DNA from: an uncultured Mucilaginibacter sp.
Lineage (GTDB): Bacteria; Bacteroidota; Bacteroidia; Sphingobacteriales; Sphingobacteriaceae
Length of the DNA: 64,000 bases
Direction: 5' to 3'
Assembly (NCBI GenBank): GCA_903864275.1
Contig: CAIPFE010000028.1
Span: 1-64,000, forward strand
The notes below the pieces were generated by a model. The model was not told where the DNA came from. It saw only the letters and a program-made list of their open reading frames with translations, and searched no databases. A program made the translations under genes and the position numbers. Positions within the stretch are counted from its first letter, which is position 1; each line of letters starts with the position of its first letter. Shown piece by piece: positions 1 to 11,898 of the stretch.

Positions 1-2862
1 CAGCTCCCGGCTAACTTCCGAAAAATTATTTATAAAATTCAAGGGGTTTTGTATCTCATGCGCAATACCGGCAGTAAGCTCGCCAAGCGAGGCCATCTTT
101 TCGGACTGGATGAGCTGTTTCTGGGTGGCTTTTAATTCGACAAGCGTTTTTTCCAGGCCATCGCGTTGCGTCTCAATCTCCTCCTTTTGCTGCATGATTT
201 CTTCCTTTTGTTCCATCACTTCGCTGGTTCGTATCTTTACCGTTTCCTCCAGAATACGCTTATCATGCCGCAGCTTGCGTGAGCGGTAGGCAATAAAGGC
301 ATATACCGCCAAAATGAATAGCACGATATACAGTACCCATGCCCACAATGTTTGCCACCAGGGAGGACTAATAATAATAGTAAAACTGTCGCCCTTATTG
401 TTCCACACATCATCGCTGTTTGCAGCCTTCACCATGAAAGTATATGTGCCGGGTGAAAGATTAGTATAAGTGGTGCTGCGCAGGGTGCCTGCCTTTATCC
501 AGTGGTTATCATAACCCTTTAAACGGTAGGCGTATTTATTCTCGGCTGCGTTGGTATAATGGATGGCCACATAGTTGAAAGTGATCTTATTTTGGGTCCA
601 GGGCAATTCCGTTTGGCTTCGGCCGTAGGTTTCCATTGTTACCGAGCTATCCTTTGTCAGCCGCGAATCGCTGTATAATATGTTTGTGATGTGCACAACC
701 GGTGCGCTTATATCCTTCTCAATGACCCGGGTATCAAATGATTCTATTTTATCACCATTGTGAACGAAAATATTTCCATCAATATCTGAAATACCGCCAT
801 TAAAACCATTAAACAGATTTTCCCATATACTGCCGTCGGCTTTATAGTTTTTTATTGAAAAATCGCTGGTTTTGATCCTTGAAAACCCACGCGCGCTGCC
901 CAGCCACAAGAAACCATGGGGATCTGCGTGGATGACCGGTATGAGATCCATCATTAAACCATCTTTTTCTGTAATTTTTTTTATTGGGACTCCTGTCCGG
1001 TTATCCACTAAAAATATGCCGCCATAATAGGAACTTGCCCAAAGCATGCCTTTATTATCCTGGTTGATGGACGTGACACAATTCAAGCCCTCCTGCGGTT
1101 TGAAGCTCGAAATAAATACATCTCTTTTACGGTCCAAATGGTTTAATCCACCTTCGTCTGTACCTACCCAGACTGTACCATTCCTGTCCTCATAAATACA
1201 ATCTACAGTTCTGTCATCCAGCTTATCGTGGCTTACTTGGGTGTTGTCATTAATAATATAAGGGTATCGTTTAAACTTCTTTGTGCGCGGGTCAAATGTG
1301 CACACCCCCTGGTCCCTTGTGCCAATCCAAATTATACCCGCATGATCTTCGAGCAAAGCTCGAAGATTAGAGTCGCTCAATGAGGTGGTATCTTTGAGAT
1401 TGCTTTTATATCGCTCTGTTTTACCGGTTAGCGGATAATACACCCCAAAGTCGTCCCCTGAATAATAAACCACATTATTTTTTGCTACAAACAACCGCCA
1501 TACATATCCTTTGGCTATTAATTTTGTTGTGTATTTGACCGTATCATAGCGATAAAGCCCATTACTTGCGCCTATCCATAAAAGGCCGTCAGGGGCTTTT
1601 GCTATGATATGTACCTCGCGCCATGGAAATTTATGGCTCTTTGCGTAAAGCGGTGTGAAAGCCGATTTAACTGGGTTTATCTTGTCGGCCCCGCCAAAAC
1701 TCAGCCCCGCCCACAAAACGCCGTCACGGTCAAATAATAGTTTCTCGATGTAAGCACCGTTTATCGAACCAGGGTCATCCTTATCATAGATATATCTTTT
1801 AAAAACGCCCGTTTCCGGGTTAAAACAAAGCAGGCCGAAATCAGTAGTCATCCAGAGTTTATTGTTCCTGTCAGCTTTTATATCGATGATATGGTTTTTT
1901 GACGCTCCGTGCACCGTATCAACAGGAATGTAATTTGTAAACTGTTTTGTTTTTTCATTGTATAACGAAAGGCAGGACTCAGTGCCCAGCCAGAGCCTGT
2001 GTTTTTTGTCTTCGAAAACCGTGCTTACCGTGTCATTACCCAGGCTGTTTTTATTTGAATCCTGGTGTTCAAACTTTTCCATTTGTCCGCTTTTGATATC
2101 CATGCGCAGCAGGCGCCACTTATTGTCTTTTTTATCCATCACAGATATCCACAATTTACCCGGCGCAGAAGGGGCCTGGCCCATCATATAAATTATTTTT
2201 CGCTGTAAAAAATCGGTCGAGACCAGGTAGCCTGTAAAGCTGTCCGTTGCCGCGTTATAAAGATACAAGCCATTGTTAGTGCCGAGCCATACTATACCCT
2301 TGTGATCAACAAAAAAACTTACAAACCTTTTGCAATCAAGGTGATGCACCCCTTTCTGACTTTGGCCATACAGCTCAAATATGCCCGTGGCCGGGTCAAA
2401 TTGCTGCAAAGTGGCGTAGTCATCGATAAATGACCATATTTTCCCGGTGGAATCTATGCCCGCTATGATTTGACTTGCCTTATTAGCGAAGTTTTTAATT
2501 TTGTATTGTATGAACCGGTCGGCTGAACGGTCATATTTAAATAGGCCATTATTCATACTATTTACCCAGACGTTGTGGTTTTTATCTTCAATTATGTTTG
2601 TGATGAAGAAATTAGGCAAATTGCTTTTATCCTCTATGCCAGGTTTATACACCTTGAGCCGATAGCCATCGTATCGCACAATTCCCCTTTGGGTAGCCAG
2701 CCAAATATAACCCTGGTAGTCCTGTATCATATCCCTGATATCGTTATCCGGCAATCCTTCTTTTGTGCCCAGGTGGTCAAAACTTAAATGGGCAGGCTGC
2801 GCCTTGCTGTACTGTAGGGCAGTGGTGAGCAATAGAAAAGTCAGGATAATTATTTTTTTCAT
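1..2862 (-). CDS. Two-component-propeller sensor histidine kinase, cut by the left window edge
   Basis: Membrane sensor kinase of the SusR/HTCS-like sensor class, with 954 residues visible. A signal peptide ([12 protein letters not shown]...) is followed by many two-component-propeller repeats (W-x-G-T-x-x-G-L motifs such as [10 protein letters not shown]), a Y_Y_Y domain at about 767-814, a transmembrane helix at about 834-859, a coiled coil, and the phospho-acceptor box with [12 protein letters not shown] near residue 934. The window ends inside that box, so the ATPase domain is not seen. It is a close tandem paralogue of the gene upstream. That gene's TGA overlaps an ATG at 2868 (TGATG); this in-frame ATG or the one at 2862 is the start. 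I chose 2862 because the signal peptide begins there. Ligand unknown. Confidence 0.9.
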   Translation of the reverse strand, partial: MKKIIILTFLLLTTALQYSKAQPAHLSFDHLGTKEGLPDNDIRDMIQDYQGYIWLATQRGIVRYDGYRLKVYKPGIEDKSNLPNFFITNIIEDKNHNVWVNSMNNGLFKYDRSADRFIQYKIKNFANKASQIIAGIDSTGKIWSFIDDYATLQQFDPATGIFELYGQSQKGVHHLDCKRFVSFFVDHKGIVWLGTNNGLYLYNAATDSFTGYLVSTDFLQRKIIYMMGQAPSAPGKLWISVMDKKDNKWRLLRMDIKSGQMEKFEHQDSNKNSLGNDTVSTVFEDKKHRLWLGTESCLSLYNEKTKQFTNYIPVDTVHGASKNHIIDIKADRNNKLWMTTDFGLLCFNPETGVFKRYIYDKDDPGSINGAYIEKLLFDRDGVLWAGLSFGGADKINPVKSAFTPLYAKSHKFPWREVHIIAKAPDGLLWIGASNGLYRYDTVKYTTKLIAKGYVWRLFVAKNNVVYYSGDDFGVYYPLTGKTERYKSNLKDTTSLSDSNLRALLEDHAGIIWIGTRDQGVCTFDPRTKKFKRYPYIINDNTQVSHDKLDDRTVDCIYEDRNGTVWVGTDEGGLNHLDRKRDVFISSFKPQEGLNCVTSINQDNKGMLWASSYYGGIFLVDNRTGVPIKKITEKDGLMMDLIPVIHADPHGFLWLGSARGFSRIKTSDFSIKNYKADGSIWENLFNGFNGGISDIDGNIFVHNGDKIESFDTRVIEKDISAPVVHITNILYSDSRLTKDSSVTMETYGRSQTELPWTQNKITFNYVAIHYTNAAENKYAYRLKGYDNHWIKAGTLRSTTYTNLSPGTYTFMVKAANSDDVWNNKGDSFTIIISPPWWQTLWAWVLYIVLFILAVYAFIAYRSRKLRHDKRILEETVKIRTSEVMEQKEEIMQQKEEIETQRDGLEKTLVELKATQKQLIQSEKMASLGELTAGIAHEIQNPLNFINNFSEVSREL

Positions 2863-2867
2863 AGACA

Positions 2868-5800
2868 TCAGTTTAGTGGCAGCGAAACTATAAATTCTGT
2901 GCCTTCTCCTTCTTTAGTTTCTACCTTTATTTCACCTTCGTGTGCAGCAATTATATCGTAACTTAAACTCAATCCCAACCCGGTGCTTCCGTGCCCAGTG
3001 GGTTTAGTAGTAAAGAATGGCAGGAATATTTTGTCTATCATGTTTTTCGGAATGCCAGGGCCATTATCTGAAACTGTGATTTTTACTTTATCCTCTGTCC
3101 TTTTTGTATTAATAGTAACAGTCGGCTGGTAATCGGTGCCTGCGGTTTTAGCTTTTTCTGCGACAGCATAAAAAGCATTGTTAAAAAGGTTTAGCAATAC
3201 CCTCCCGATATCCTGCCCTACAATATTTATTTCGCCAATGCTGTCGTCAAAATCAGTATTCATGGCAGCGCCAAATGTTTTGTCTTTAGCGCGCATCCCG
3301 TGATAGGCCAGCCGCAGGTATTCATCCGCAAGGTTATTGATGTCTTTTGGTTCTTTTGACCCGCCGCGGCTTCGGGAATGTTCGAGCATGGCTTTTACTA
3401 TGCCATCTGCACGTTTGCCGTGATGGTTTATTTTTTCCAGGTTTTGGATAACGTCAAGTGAAATAGCCCTGACTTCTTCAGTATCACCTTTGTCCAATTC
3501 TTCTGTCAACTCCTCCATTAGCTCCTTGCTTACTTCCGAAAAATTGTTTACAAAGTTTAGCGGGTTCTGTATCTCATGGGCAATGCCAGCTGTGAGCTCG
3601 CCCATAGAGGCCATTTTTTCACTATGTATCAATTGGGCCTGTGTGCTTTTTAATTCATTAAATGCATGTTTCAAACTATCCCGCTGACTCGCAATTTCTT
3701 CTTTTTGCTCCAATACCTCCGCCGTGCGTTCCTCAACTTTGTGTTCAAGTAACCGGTTATCCTGTATCAGTTTACGTGAGCGGTAGGCCACAAAGGCATA
3801 AACAGATGATGCAAATAAAATTATATACAGCGTCCAGGCCCACCACCTGAACCACAAGGGCGAATTAATGATCACTATAAAACTATCATCCTTTTTACTC
3901 CAAACGCCATCGCTATTGCAAGCTTTAACATGAAATGTATAAGTTCCGGGTGAAAGATTGGTATAGGTAGCACTTCGCTGTGTGCCGGCGGGTAACCATT
4001 GGTGGTCATAGCCCTTTAAATAATAAGCGTACTTATTTTGGGATGGATTAACAAAATGTGCAGCGACGTAATTAAACGTGATCCTGTTTTGATTCCACGC
4101 CAGATCTAACCTTTCTAAGCCAAACGTTTTTCGTGCAATATTTGGAGTATCTGTTGAATTTGGATTACTATAACTTATTTTCTCAATGCTGACAATCGGC
4201 GGATAAGGATTCCCCGCCAGGTCATCCGGCTTAAATAGGGTAACGCCATTTTCAGTCTTCATAACAATATAGTCGTTTATTGCTGTTAAACTATACCCGG
4301 ATAGTTTTTTTCCAGGAAGCACCGTATTCAATGGAAATGTTTTGACTGACACATCCTTTGGATTTACCCGTTCGAGGCCACGCGGACTGCATATCCATAA
4401 AAAACCGCTGTTATCCTCACAAATATTTTCGACACCATTAAATGACAAACCATTTTCTTCGTTAATATGCCGGGTATAACGGCCGGTTTTCCTGTCAAAT
4501 TCGTACAACCCATCAAGGTAGGTGCCTACCCATAACCGATGGTCTCTGTCTTCAAAGATGGCATAAATATGCGCAACCGTTGTTTTTCCATTAAATAAAT
4601 AGGATATAAACTTTCCTGTACTGCGGTCAAACCGGGATAAACCGCCCCAATCTGTACCAGTCCAAATCGTACCCTGGCTGTCTTCGTAAAGAGCAGTTAC
4701 TGAAGCATCGTCGAGTTTACCGTTACCACCCGTTAACCCATTGTTCTGAATAAATGGATACCGCTTAAATTTGTTGTCTACGGGGTCAAATACACAAATA
4801 CCCTTATCATCCGTGGCAATCCATATTTTCCCTGTATGGTCCCGGAGCATTGAAAGTACTGCCATACTGCTAATTGAAGTTGAGTCATTTGGGATATATG
4901 CGTAACTGCGCAGGCTATGTGCCTTAATATTATAAACATTAAAGTCTTTATTAGTGGTAAAGTAAATGAACCCATTGGCGCCAATAACAAATCTTCTGAC
5001 AATGCTATCCCCCCCTTTTGTCTTATATATTTGTTTAAATTCATTGCTGCCGGGTAACCACTTGTAAATACCATCGCTGGTGGTAAACCAGGTATATCCG
5101 CCTGGCGCGCTTACCATCTGAATGGCATTGCCGCCGGGATAGCTACCCGGATCAGGTGTTTTATTAAATGCCCGGAAGGCGCTGACCAGGGCGTTAACTT
5201 TATCCACACCGCGGTGAGAAAAAGCTGCCCACAAAATATCGGCGTTATCTACTATAAACTTATTATTAAGGTCAAATTCCGACAGGTCCATTACGTTCCC
5301 GCTAACTGCATCCGGATCATCCGGATTGGCTGTATACCGGGTAAACCGATGTGTCACGGGATCAAAATTTAATAGTCCTTCTCCATCGGTGGAGAGCCAA
5401 AAGGAACCATTTTTGGCAGCAACGACGCCAAAATTGGGAGTTTTATAACCTTTAGCACCCGTATCAGGAGGTAAGTATTCGCTAAACACTTCGGTTTTAG
5501 GGCTAAAGGACATTAATCCGTTCGCTGTAGCAAACCAAAGCATATGCTGTTTATCTTCGTAAATGTTATTAACAATATCATTAAAGAAATTTAGCTGCGG
5601 GAAGTGGTCAGGGTGAAAAACCTTGAGTGTTTTATTGCGGCTGTCAAATCTTTCCAGGGAAAAGGCACTAAAATTTTTCCTAGCTATATTTGCCCCCATA
5701 TCAACGGGCAGTACATTTATCCATAATAATCCCGGTTGCGAAGGAGCTTCGTAAACGCGGGTTACATTTAGTTGACGGCTGGTATCGGTTGTTGGTAAAT

Positions 5801-6449
5801 AAGCATTAAAACGCTTGTCTTTATAGTCGTAACTATAAAGCCCGTTATTAGTACCCAGCCATATCGTGTTATCGGATGATTTTATGATACAGTTTACGTT
5901 ATCGACGTCTAAATAATTTGCACCCTTTTGTTTTTTATTGAAAAATTGGTATTTCCCGGTTTTGGGATTAAATTTTACTGCTTCAGTTAGCCCCGTGTTC
6001 GAGAAGGTGGTATAAGCCCACAAATTATTTTCCTTATCCGCCACAGCAAAATCTTGCGTAATTAAACAATCCTTTGCCCGCATTTGGGGGTATTTGTATT
6101 GAGTGAAGCTGTTTGTTGGGCCGTTATATTTAAATATTCCATTTGCCACAATGCTGAACCATAAGGTGTGGTTATTATCTTCGATCATACTCTCCACCGA
6201 ACGACTTGAAGATATCGGGTTTTTTCCCAGGTTAAAATGATAAACTTCGGGCTTGTAACCATCATAACGCAGCAAGCCGTTTTGCGTACCCATCCAGATA
6301 TATCCCCGGCTATCCTGCTTTATAAATTGAATTGCGCTTTCGGGCAAGCCGTCTTTTATACTAAAATGATCGAATTTTAAATGACCCGGCTGCGAATGAA
6401 CGCGGATACCACCCAAAAGCAAAAAAACAAGCAGCGAGAATTTTTTCAT
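2868..6449 (-). CDS. Two-component-propeller sensor histidine kinase
   Basis: A complete 1193-residue sensor kinase. A signal peptide ([19 protein letters not shown]) precedes a periplasmic sensor of reg_prop repeats ([29 protein letters not shown] and others) and a Y_Y_Y domain ending near residue 865. One membrane helix follows at about 875-895, then a coiled coil, a HisKA-like box with the acceptor His in [13 protein letters not shown] near 955, and a HATPase_c domain (N box NLFNNAF, G1 DNGPGIP, G2 GLGLSLS). No receiver or AraC domain is fused, so unlike hybrid HTCS proteins it needs a separate response regulator, and none is in the window. It starts at ATG 6449, divergent from a SusC/SusD pair it may control. 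It is coupled to its tandem paralogue downstream. Confidence 0.93.
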   Translation of the reverse strand: MKKFSLLVFLLLGGIRVHSQPGHLKFDHFSIKDGLPESAIQFIKQDSRGYIWMGTQNGLLRYDGYKPEVYHFNLGKNPISSSRSVESMIEDNNHTLWFSIVANGIFKYNGPTNSFTQYKYPQMRAKDCLITQDFAVADKENNLWAYTTFSNTGLTEAVKFNPKTGKYQFFNKKQKGANYLDVDNVNCIIKSSDNTIWLGTNNGLYSYDYKDKRFNAYLPTTDTSRQLNVTRVYEAPSQPGLLWINVLPVDMGANIARKNFSAFSLERFDSRNKTLKVFHPDHFPQLNFFNDIVNNIYEDKQHMLWFATANGLMSFSPKTEVFSEYLPPDTGAKGYKTPNFGVVAAKNGSFWLSTDGEGLLNFDPVTHRFTRYTANPDDPDAVSGNVMDLSEFDLNNKFIVDNADILWAAFSHRGVDKVNALVSAFRAFNKTPDPGSYPGGNAIQMVSAPGGYTWFTTSDGIYKWLPGSNEFKQIYKTKGGDSIVRRFVIGANGFIYFTTNKDFNVYNIKAHSLRSYAYIPNDSTSISSMAVLSMLRDHTGKIWIATDDKGICVFDPVDNKFKRYPFIQNNGLTGGNGKLDDASVTALYEDSQGTIWTGTDWGGLSRFDRSTGKFISYLFNGKTTVAHIYAIFEDRDHRLWVGTYLDGLYEFDRKTGRYTRHINEENGLSFNGVENICEDNSGFLWICSPRGLERVNPKDVSVKTFPLNTVLPGKKLSGYSLTAINDYIVMKTENGVTLFKPDDLAGNPYPPIVSIEKISYSNPNSTDTPNIARKTFGLERLDLAWNQNRITFNYVAAHFVNPSQNKYAYYLKGYDHQWLPAGTQRSATYTNLSPGTYTFHVKACNSDGVWSKKDDSFIVIINSPLWFRWWAWTLYIILFASSVYAFVAYRSRKLIQDNRLLEHKVEERTAEVLEQKEEIASQRDSLKHAFNELKSTQAQLIHSEKMASMGELTAGIAHEIQNPLNFVNNFSEVSKELMEELTEELDKGDTEEVRAISLDVIQNLEKINHHGKRADGIVKAMLEHSRSRGGSKEPKDINNLADEYLRLAYHGMRAKDKTFGAAMNTDFDDSIGEINIVGQDIGRVLLNLFNNAFYAVAEKAKTAGTDYQPTVTINTKRTEDKVKITVSDNGPGIPKNMIDKIFLPFFTTKPTGHGSTGLGLSLSYDIIAAHEGEIKVETKEGEGTEFIVSLPLN

Positions 6450-6686
6450 AAAATTGGTTTTTACCGGGAAGCCGCAGCGATTAATAAATGCTGAAATTTA
6501 ATTATAATTATTTATTTCTCAACAAGTATCTATAGTTGAAAATTTGATAATTGTTTCTGATTATTAGCGTATTAAATTTTTTATTATTTATTTTATATTG
6601 TTTTTATCGTTACAACGTAATACCTTGTACTAACAATTTGTACTAGCATATACTTCGCTATTAACTGACTTACCTAAAACTAACAA
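6450..6686. promoter_or_regulatory. Divergent intergenic region with an 8-bp direct repeat
   Basis: This AT-rich 237-bp gap between the minus-strand kinase operon and the plus-strand SusC gene must hold both promoters. The word TTGTACTA occurs at 6625-6632 and again at 6638-6645, 13 bp apart, about 45 bp before the SusC ATG. Such spacing suits two half-sites of a regulator on roughly one face of the helix. I saw no clear TAnnTTTG box. The function is an inference. Confidence 0.35.
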
Positions 6687-9600
6687 ATGAAAAAAAACTT
6701 ACAAAGAAGTATTTTTTTTCTGTTGCTTTTATTGACGGGTAGTTCTGTTTGCGCTCAAACAAGAATTATAAGAGGTATTGTTACATCAAAGGATGACGGC
6801 GAGCCTATGGCTGGGGTTAGCGTGGTAGTGAAAGGGAGCGCGTTCGGGACCGAAACAACAGATCAAGGGAAATTTTTATTAAGACTTACCACAGGGGCAA
6901 ACACCTTAGTTTTTAGTTATATCGGTTACCAGACTGTTGAATTTCCTGTTGATACCGGCAATAACATCCGTATCATGTTAATACCGGAGTTAAAACAGCT
7001 AATTGATGTGGTCGTAACCGGAACAGGTGTTGCTACCCGAAAAGCACGCCTTGGAATATCGGTAGAAACTGTTCGTGGAACGGACCTTGCCGAAACGCCG
7101 CAGGGCACTATTGACGAAGGCCTAATAGGCAAAATTCCGGGGGCGCAAATATCGTCTGTTGACGGTACGCCGGGCGCTACAACCAATATTGTTTTAAGGG
7201 GCATCAACACTGTGCAAGGTTCAACGATGCCCATGATACTGGTAGATGGGGTCGAATCAGGCAGTTTAGATATTGGCTCGCTGGATCCGGCCGCGGTTGA
7301 TCATATTGAAGTGGTGCAGGGGGCGGCTGCTTCAACCATTTACGGTGCGCAGGGAGCCAACGGTGTTATACAGATATTTACAAAAAAAGGACAACCTGGA
7401 AAGCCCAAAGTCGACATCGCATCAAGCGCAAGTGCGAGCACCTACTTAAATATCGGTCATGTGCATGAAGCGCGTCTCAGCAGTTATGCAACAAACGCCA
7501 GCGGGAAATTTATCAATAGCAACGGTGATGTGATTACCCCCGACCCTTACGGTGCGTACCAGGGCGTAAACTGGGCGTACGGCGCTGACGCAAATAATCC
7601 AACTGCGATGTCCAACCCCTTGAATATTGCTCACCAGCAATACGGCACCAATTTAAAATATTATGATCACTTTGCCCAACTGTTTAAAACAGCCGATAGT
7701 TATAATAATAGCATGGCCATTTCGGGTGCTAATAACAGCTCAGACTATAGTATCGATATCAGCAATAATCACCAGGAAAGCAATATCAGGAACAATGGAT
7801 ATAATGACAGAACAAATTTGACCACCAACCTCGGTATTGAATTGTTTAAAGGCTTTACTATACGGTCGATAACACAGTTAGTGTACATAAAAAACACGAT
7901 CAACCCCCTTTTTACACAGGGACGCAATAATATAGGCTCGGCAATAATGAGTGCGCCTTTTGATAATTTCGATCAAAAGCTTCCTGACGGCACCTATCCT
8001 GGCATATTAGGCGCTTTACCTGGAGCTGACGCAGGGTTTAATCCAAATTATGTAACGGAGTATTCCAACGCGATAATCAATAGGGTAACTATTCTTGAAA
8101 ATATTCAGGCTGATTATCGTATTAATAAATTCATTAACCTGAATGCGAAGTATGGAATTAATTACGGCAAAGGCGAGGAAACTGTTATTTTTCAAAATCA
8201 ATCCCAAAATATTAATAGTACCCAGTATTCCAGCTGGATATCCTTTTTCAACGGTAACGATGCCACCGGCGAAATTGACAACTTTAATTTTAATAACACC
8301 TTTCAAAATTTTATTGCATCGGCGGTAATAAAAACCGACTTTAAGAAAGATTTTCATCTTAACGCCCCCATTACGACCAGTACGTTAATTGAATTTGATC
8401 ACCGGAAGTCCTATGATACCCAGCTTTTTGCTTATGGTATTGGTTTGCCCATATACCCTATCTACAATTTTCAGCAAACCAACTCGCAAAGTGTATTCAA
8501 TGACCAAAAGGTCCCCTTTGTAACTTATGGGTATGTGGTGAACCAAAAAATTGATTTCGGCGAATACGGCGGCCTGGCAGGCGGTTTCAGGAGCGATTAC
8601 TCATCGGCGTTTGGTGAAGGCTCAAAACCATTTACCTTCCCTGATATCAACGCTTATATCAGGCCCTCATCGTTTGATTTTTGGAGCAAAAAAAAATTAA
8701 CTAATATAATCCCGGAATTTAAACTGCGAGCCGCGTACGGTGAGGCCGGAATTCAGCCGGGCGCGTTTGACCGGTATCCAACCCTTATACCGTCTAATGT
8801 GGGTTCATCCCTGGTCTTTTCGTTGTCTCCTGCCGAGAACAATGCCAATTTAAATGTGGAAGTTTCAAAGGAATTTGAAGCCGGCACTGACATCGAAATA
8901 AAAGGCTGGTCGGGCACTTGGCTCACGGATATTAACTTAAGCGGCACGTATTGGACCCGCAAAAGCAGTAATGTGATCTTTGGAATCAGCGTGGCGCCTT
9001 CTACTGGTGGGACAACTATTAAAACCAATGCGATTGACCTTGCCTCGCATGGCGTGCAGGCCTCTGCAACCATAACAGTGTACAGAGCAAAGGAGTTTAA
9101 TTGGAATTTCACTACCAATTTCAGCAATGAAACCTCTGAAATAACTAAAGTAGCCGGGCCGCCTATAATCCTCACGTCGGGCGCGGGCGACACGCAGGAA
9201 GAACTGGTTGCCGGCAGGAAGATTGGCCAAATCTACGGCTACAAGGCGCTCACTAGTCTGTCTGAAAAAAACCAGGAAGGCGTGCCTTATATTTTGCCGG
9301 CAAACTACGGGCAATACACCATGGTGAATGGCCGGGTGGTAAATATAGCTACCAAGGGCATTCAATTTACTAATGAGTTATACCCTTTAGGTGACCCTAA
9401 TCCCAAGTTTAATATGTCGTTCATTAACAGATTCGACTATAAAACGTTATCATTTGGTTTTCAGTTCGATTGGGTGTATGGCAGCCATTTATATAACCAG
9501 ACCAAAGAATGGCAATATCGGGATGGAATAAGCGGAGACTATGATAAACCCGTGGACATTGCAGGTACAACCGCAGCGTATACTGCTTACTACAGGAGTG

Positions 9601-9914
9601 CCTATGCCGATGTTTTCGGGGCGAGGAACGGCGGCAGGAATGGCACAAAAGATTATTTTTATGAAGACGCGTCGTTCCTGAGGTTAAGGAACATTTACAT
9701 AGGTTACGATTTTTCGAAATTATTAAATAGTAAAGTATTCAAACGGGCGGTATTGACGCTGTCGGGACGTAACATCTTAACTTTCACCAAATACACTGGT
9801 TTTGATCCCGAAGTAAGTTCAGGCTCGTCAAATTCGACATTTGACCGCGGTGTTGATGATCAATCGATGCCAAACGTCAAATCATACCAGTTAGGAGTGA
9901 ATCTTGGATTTTAA
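6687..9914 (+). CDS. SusC/RagA-type TonB-dependent outer-membrane receptor
   Basis: A 1075-residue TonB-dependent importer. Signal peptide (ending near VCAQ), CarboxypepD_reg-like domain at about 25-105 (RGIVTSKDDGEPMAGVSVVV), plug domain at about 115-230 (LRGINTVQGSTMPMILVDGV, the usual SusC plug motif) and a 22-strand-type barrel ending in an aromatic residue (QLGVNLGF). The ATG at 6687 begins a good signal peptide. It is followed after 20 bp by its SusD partner. No glycoside hydrolase, protease or other degradative enzyme follows the pair, so the substrate cannot be read from context. The divergent propeller kinases are plausible regulators. Confidence 0.95.
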   Translation: MKKNLQRSIFFLLLLLTGSSVCAQTRIIRGIVTSKDDGEPMAGVSVVVKGSAFGTETTDQGKFLLRLTTGANTLVFSYIGYQTVEFPVDTGNNIRIMLIPELKQLIDVVVTGTGVATRKARLGISVETVRGTDLAETPQGTIDEGLIGKIPGAQISSVDGTPGATTNIVLRGINTVQGSTMPMILVDGVESGSLDIGSLDPAAVDHIEVVQGAAASTIYGAQGANGVIQIFTKKGQPGKPKVDIASSASASTYLNIGHVHEARLSSYATNASGKFINSNGDVITPDPYGAYQGVNWAYGADANNPTAMSNPLNIAHQQYGTNLKYYDHFAQLFKTADSYNNSMAISGANNSSDYSIDISNNHQESNIRNNGYNDRTNLTTNLGIELFKGFTIRSITQLVYIKNTINPLFTQGRNNIGSAIMSAPFDNFDQKLPDGTYPGILGALPGADAGFNPNYVTEYSNAIINRVTILENIQADYRINKFINLNAKYGINYGKGEETVIFQNQSQNINSTQYSSWISFFNGNDATGEIDNFNFNNTFQNFIASAVIKTDFKKDFHLNAPITTSTLIEFDHRKSYDTQLFAYGIGLPIYPIYNFQQTNSQSVFNDQKVPFVTYGYVVNQKIDFGEYGGLAGGFRSDYSSAFGEGSKPFTFPDINAYIRPSSFDFWSKKKLTNIIPEFKLRAAYGEAGIQPGAFDRYPTLIPSNVGSSLVFSLSPAENNANLNVEVSKEFEAGTDIEIKGWSGTWLTDINLSGTYWTRKSSNVIFGISVAPSTGGTTIKTNAIDLASHGVQASATITVYRAKEFNWNFTTNFSNETSEITKVAGPPIILTSGAGDTQEELVAGRKIGQIYGYKALTSLSEKNQEGVPYILPANYGQYTMVNGRVVNIATKGIQFTNELYPLGDPNPKFNMSFINRFDYKTLSFGFQFDWVYGSHLYNQTKEWQYRDGISGDYDKPVDIAGTTAAYTAYYRSAYADVFGARNGGRNGTKDYFYEDASFLRLRNIYIGYDFSKLLNSKVFKRAVLTLSGRNILTFTKYTGFDPEVSSGSSNSTFDRGVDDQSMPNVKSYQLGVNLGF

Positions 9915-9934
9915 TTGACATTCAATTAAAAAAA

Positions 9935-11566
9935 ATGAAAAAATACAGACTCATATTGTTATCGATAATCATGACTGGAATCATCACTTCAACGTCGTGT
10001 AAAAAAGAATTGGAAGTACAGAATCCTAATTATCCAACAATTGACCAGGCAAAAACCGAATCTGGAATTATATCGCTCGCGTCCGGGAGCGTTTACAATA
10101 ACAGCGCCAACAATGGCGCAGGGGGCCTGGGCGACGGTTATTTTGGAACGGTCATCGGTTACCACGAGTTGCTTGCCGACAATATATCTGCCACAGTCGC
10201 TAATGGCAATCTTAATAATGTAAATGTACCCGATTATGTGATTTTGGACGACGGAACAAAAATATCCAATCCTTCTCCCCAGAAAATGAACCTGCGGATA
10301 AACAACGCCAGGGATAGAATAGGGACTAATATGTTTTACCCTGAGTGGCAAAGCATGTACGCATTAAACAATGCCTGCAACCAGCTATTGGACCTGGTTG
10401 ACGGCATTGGTTTTTCAGGGGATGTTGATACTAAGAAAAATACGATAAAAGCCTGGGCTTATTGGTGGAAAGGTTTTGCCTACGCCAGGCTGGGGTCGGT
10501 TTATTATGCGGGCATAATCAATAGTGTTACCAGCAGTACAAACCCCAACTACGTTACGAGCGCTGCTTTAATTGCCGAGTCGAACAAAAATCTGCAAAGA
10601 GCGAGCGCTATATTAAGTTCAATAAACAATACCGCAACCTATATGTCAATTATGGGACAGTTGATCCCGTCATTCGTGCAAACCGGTAATGGCGCGGTGC
10701 CGACACAACAAATGTTTATCCGAAACATTAATACACTGGAAGCCCGGAATTTGCTGGCTAATATAAAATTAACGGACATGACGACCGCTAACTGGCAGAC
10801 CTTGCTCACCTTAACCAGCACCGGGATAGGGGCCAATGATAATGTATTTGAGGCAGTCTCATCCGACATAAACGATATTTTCAACGCAAACGGAGGCTGT
10901 GTTAGCTCACTTACTGCCGGCATACCCTCAACAACCCTATTTACTGTAAGCGAACGTTTGGCACAGGAATTTAAACCCGGTGATATGCGTTTTTCGAAAA
11001 ATTTTATTCAAAATGAGTATTTGAACCAGGTGGGCGGGTTCACTTTCAGCACGAGGTGGGAATTGCTTAATGCGGGGGATACGACAGTCAATAACAATAA
11101 TGCCATTGTGCTCTGTGACAAAACACCAGGCAACCAGGTTGTATATTATGCGGGAAGCTATGAAGAGAATGAACTGATGAAAGCCGAGGCCCTTATTAAT
11201 TTGGGTAATATTGATTTGGGACTGGCAAGCGTGGATAATGTAAGAAATTACCAGGGATCAGGATTGGCCCCGGTTTCGGGAACAGGCTTAAGTTTGGCTG
11301 CTGCAAAAGAAGAATTAAGGAAAGAAAGACGAGTGGCATTGGTTTTCCGCGGAACAGCATATTATGATGCGAGACGGTGGGGGGTTATTTATGATATTTC
11401 GCAAGGCGGAGGAAGAACAAATGCGGTTGTTTTAGGAACAGATGGCGTATTGAATACTAAGGCAACAATAAATTACAACTTCCTCGATTATTGGGATGTT
11501 CCGGCGGACGAAGTTGTATTAAATCCGCCAGCCCCCGGCAGTGCACCGGTTAAAAATCCCAATTAG
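9935..11566 (+). CDS. SusD/RagB-type nutrient-binding outer-membrane lipoprotein
   Basis: A 543-residue partner of the preceding SusC. The signal peptide ends in a lipobox with the acylated Cys in STSCKKE, so the protein is predicted to be anchored in the outer membrane and exposed on the surface. SusD features include an N-terminal segment rich in N and P after the Cys, TPR-like helices (ALNNACNQLLDLVDGI, AWAYWWKGFAYARLG) and the C-terminal motif EELRKERRVALVFRGTAYYDARRWG, characteristic of the family. It lies 20 bp after SusC, so the two are cotranscribed. The ligand is unknown. Confidence 0.93.
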   Translation: MKKYRLILLSIIMTGIITSTSCKKELEVQNPNYPTIDQAKTESGIISLASGSVYNNSANNGAGGLGDGYFGTVIGYHELLADNISATVANGNLNNVNVPDYVILDDGTKISNPSPQKMNLRINNARDRIGTNMFYPEWQSMYALNNACNQLLDLVDGIGFSGDVDTKKNTIKAWAYWWKGFAYARLGSVYYAGIINSVTSSTNPNYVTSAALIAESNKNLQRASAILSSINNTATYMSIMGQLIPSFVQTGNGAVPTQQMFIRNINTLEARNLLANIKLTDMTTANWQTLLTLTSTGIGANDNVFEAVSSDINDIFNANGGCVSSLTAGIPSTTLFTVSERLAQEFKPGDMRFSKNFIQNEYLNQVGGFTFSTRWELLNAGDTTVNNNNAIVLCDKTPGNQVVYYAGSYEENELMKAEALINLGNIDLGLASVDNVRNYQGSGLAPVSGTGLSLAAAKEELRKERRVALVFRGTAYYDARRWGVIYDISQGGGRTNAVVLGTDGVLNTKATINYNFLDYWDVPADEVVLNPPAPGSAPVKNPN

Positions 11567-11898
11567 ATTTAACAATTATATGAAGACGCTATCATGGTTG
11601 AATATCAGGAGGCCGGGCTGTAATATTCATCTGGCTATTTTTTTCGGACCGCGCGCTTTTTTAAAGAAAAAAAAATAATTTAGTAGGTATTTTCCCCTCT
11701 AATATTATTGTTATAGTCGCGTCAATTGTTATATTTGAATATTGAATATCAGGGTTTAATGACGCTATCATATCACGAACAGATTTTATAAGAATTGACA
11801 AGGGGTTAAAAAGGCATTCATACCATGTAATAGTCCTGCCTCTAACCTCAAAGAATCTTTAACAGGGGAAATAACGCAAAAAAATAATTAACTATTTG
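11567..11898. promoter_or_regulatory. Intergenic region: SusD 3' end to ABC exporter, with a Bacteroidota promoter
   Basis: No gene is seen in these 332 bp. A good Bacteroidota promoter lies at 11708-11737: TTG at 11708-11710, 19 bp, then TATATTTG at 11730-11737. It would give an untranslated leader of about 155 nt before the ABC gene. Two words are each present twice in swapped order: GACGCTATCAT at 11585-11595 and 11761-11771, and TTGAATATCAGG at 11598-11609 and 11742-11753. I see no clear terminator for SusD. Confidence 0.5.

Noticed and set aside
4778..5074. 98-codon frame antisense of frame within the sensor kinase gene
   Set aside because: It lies wholly inside the 1193-residue kinase in another frame and shows no domain.
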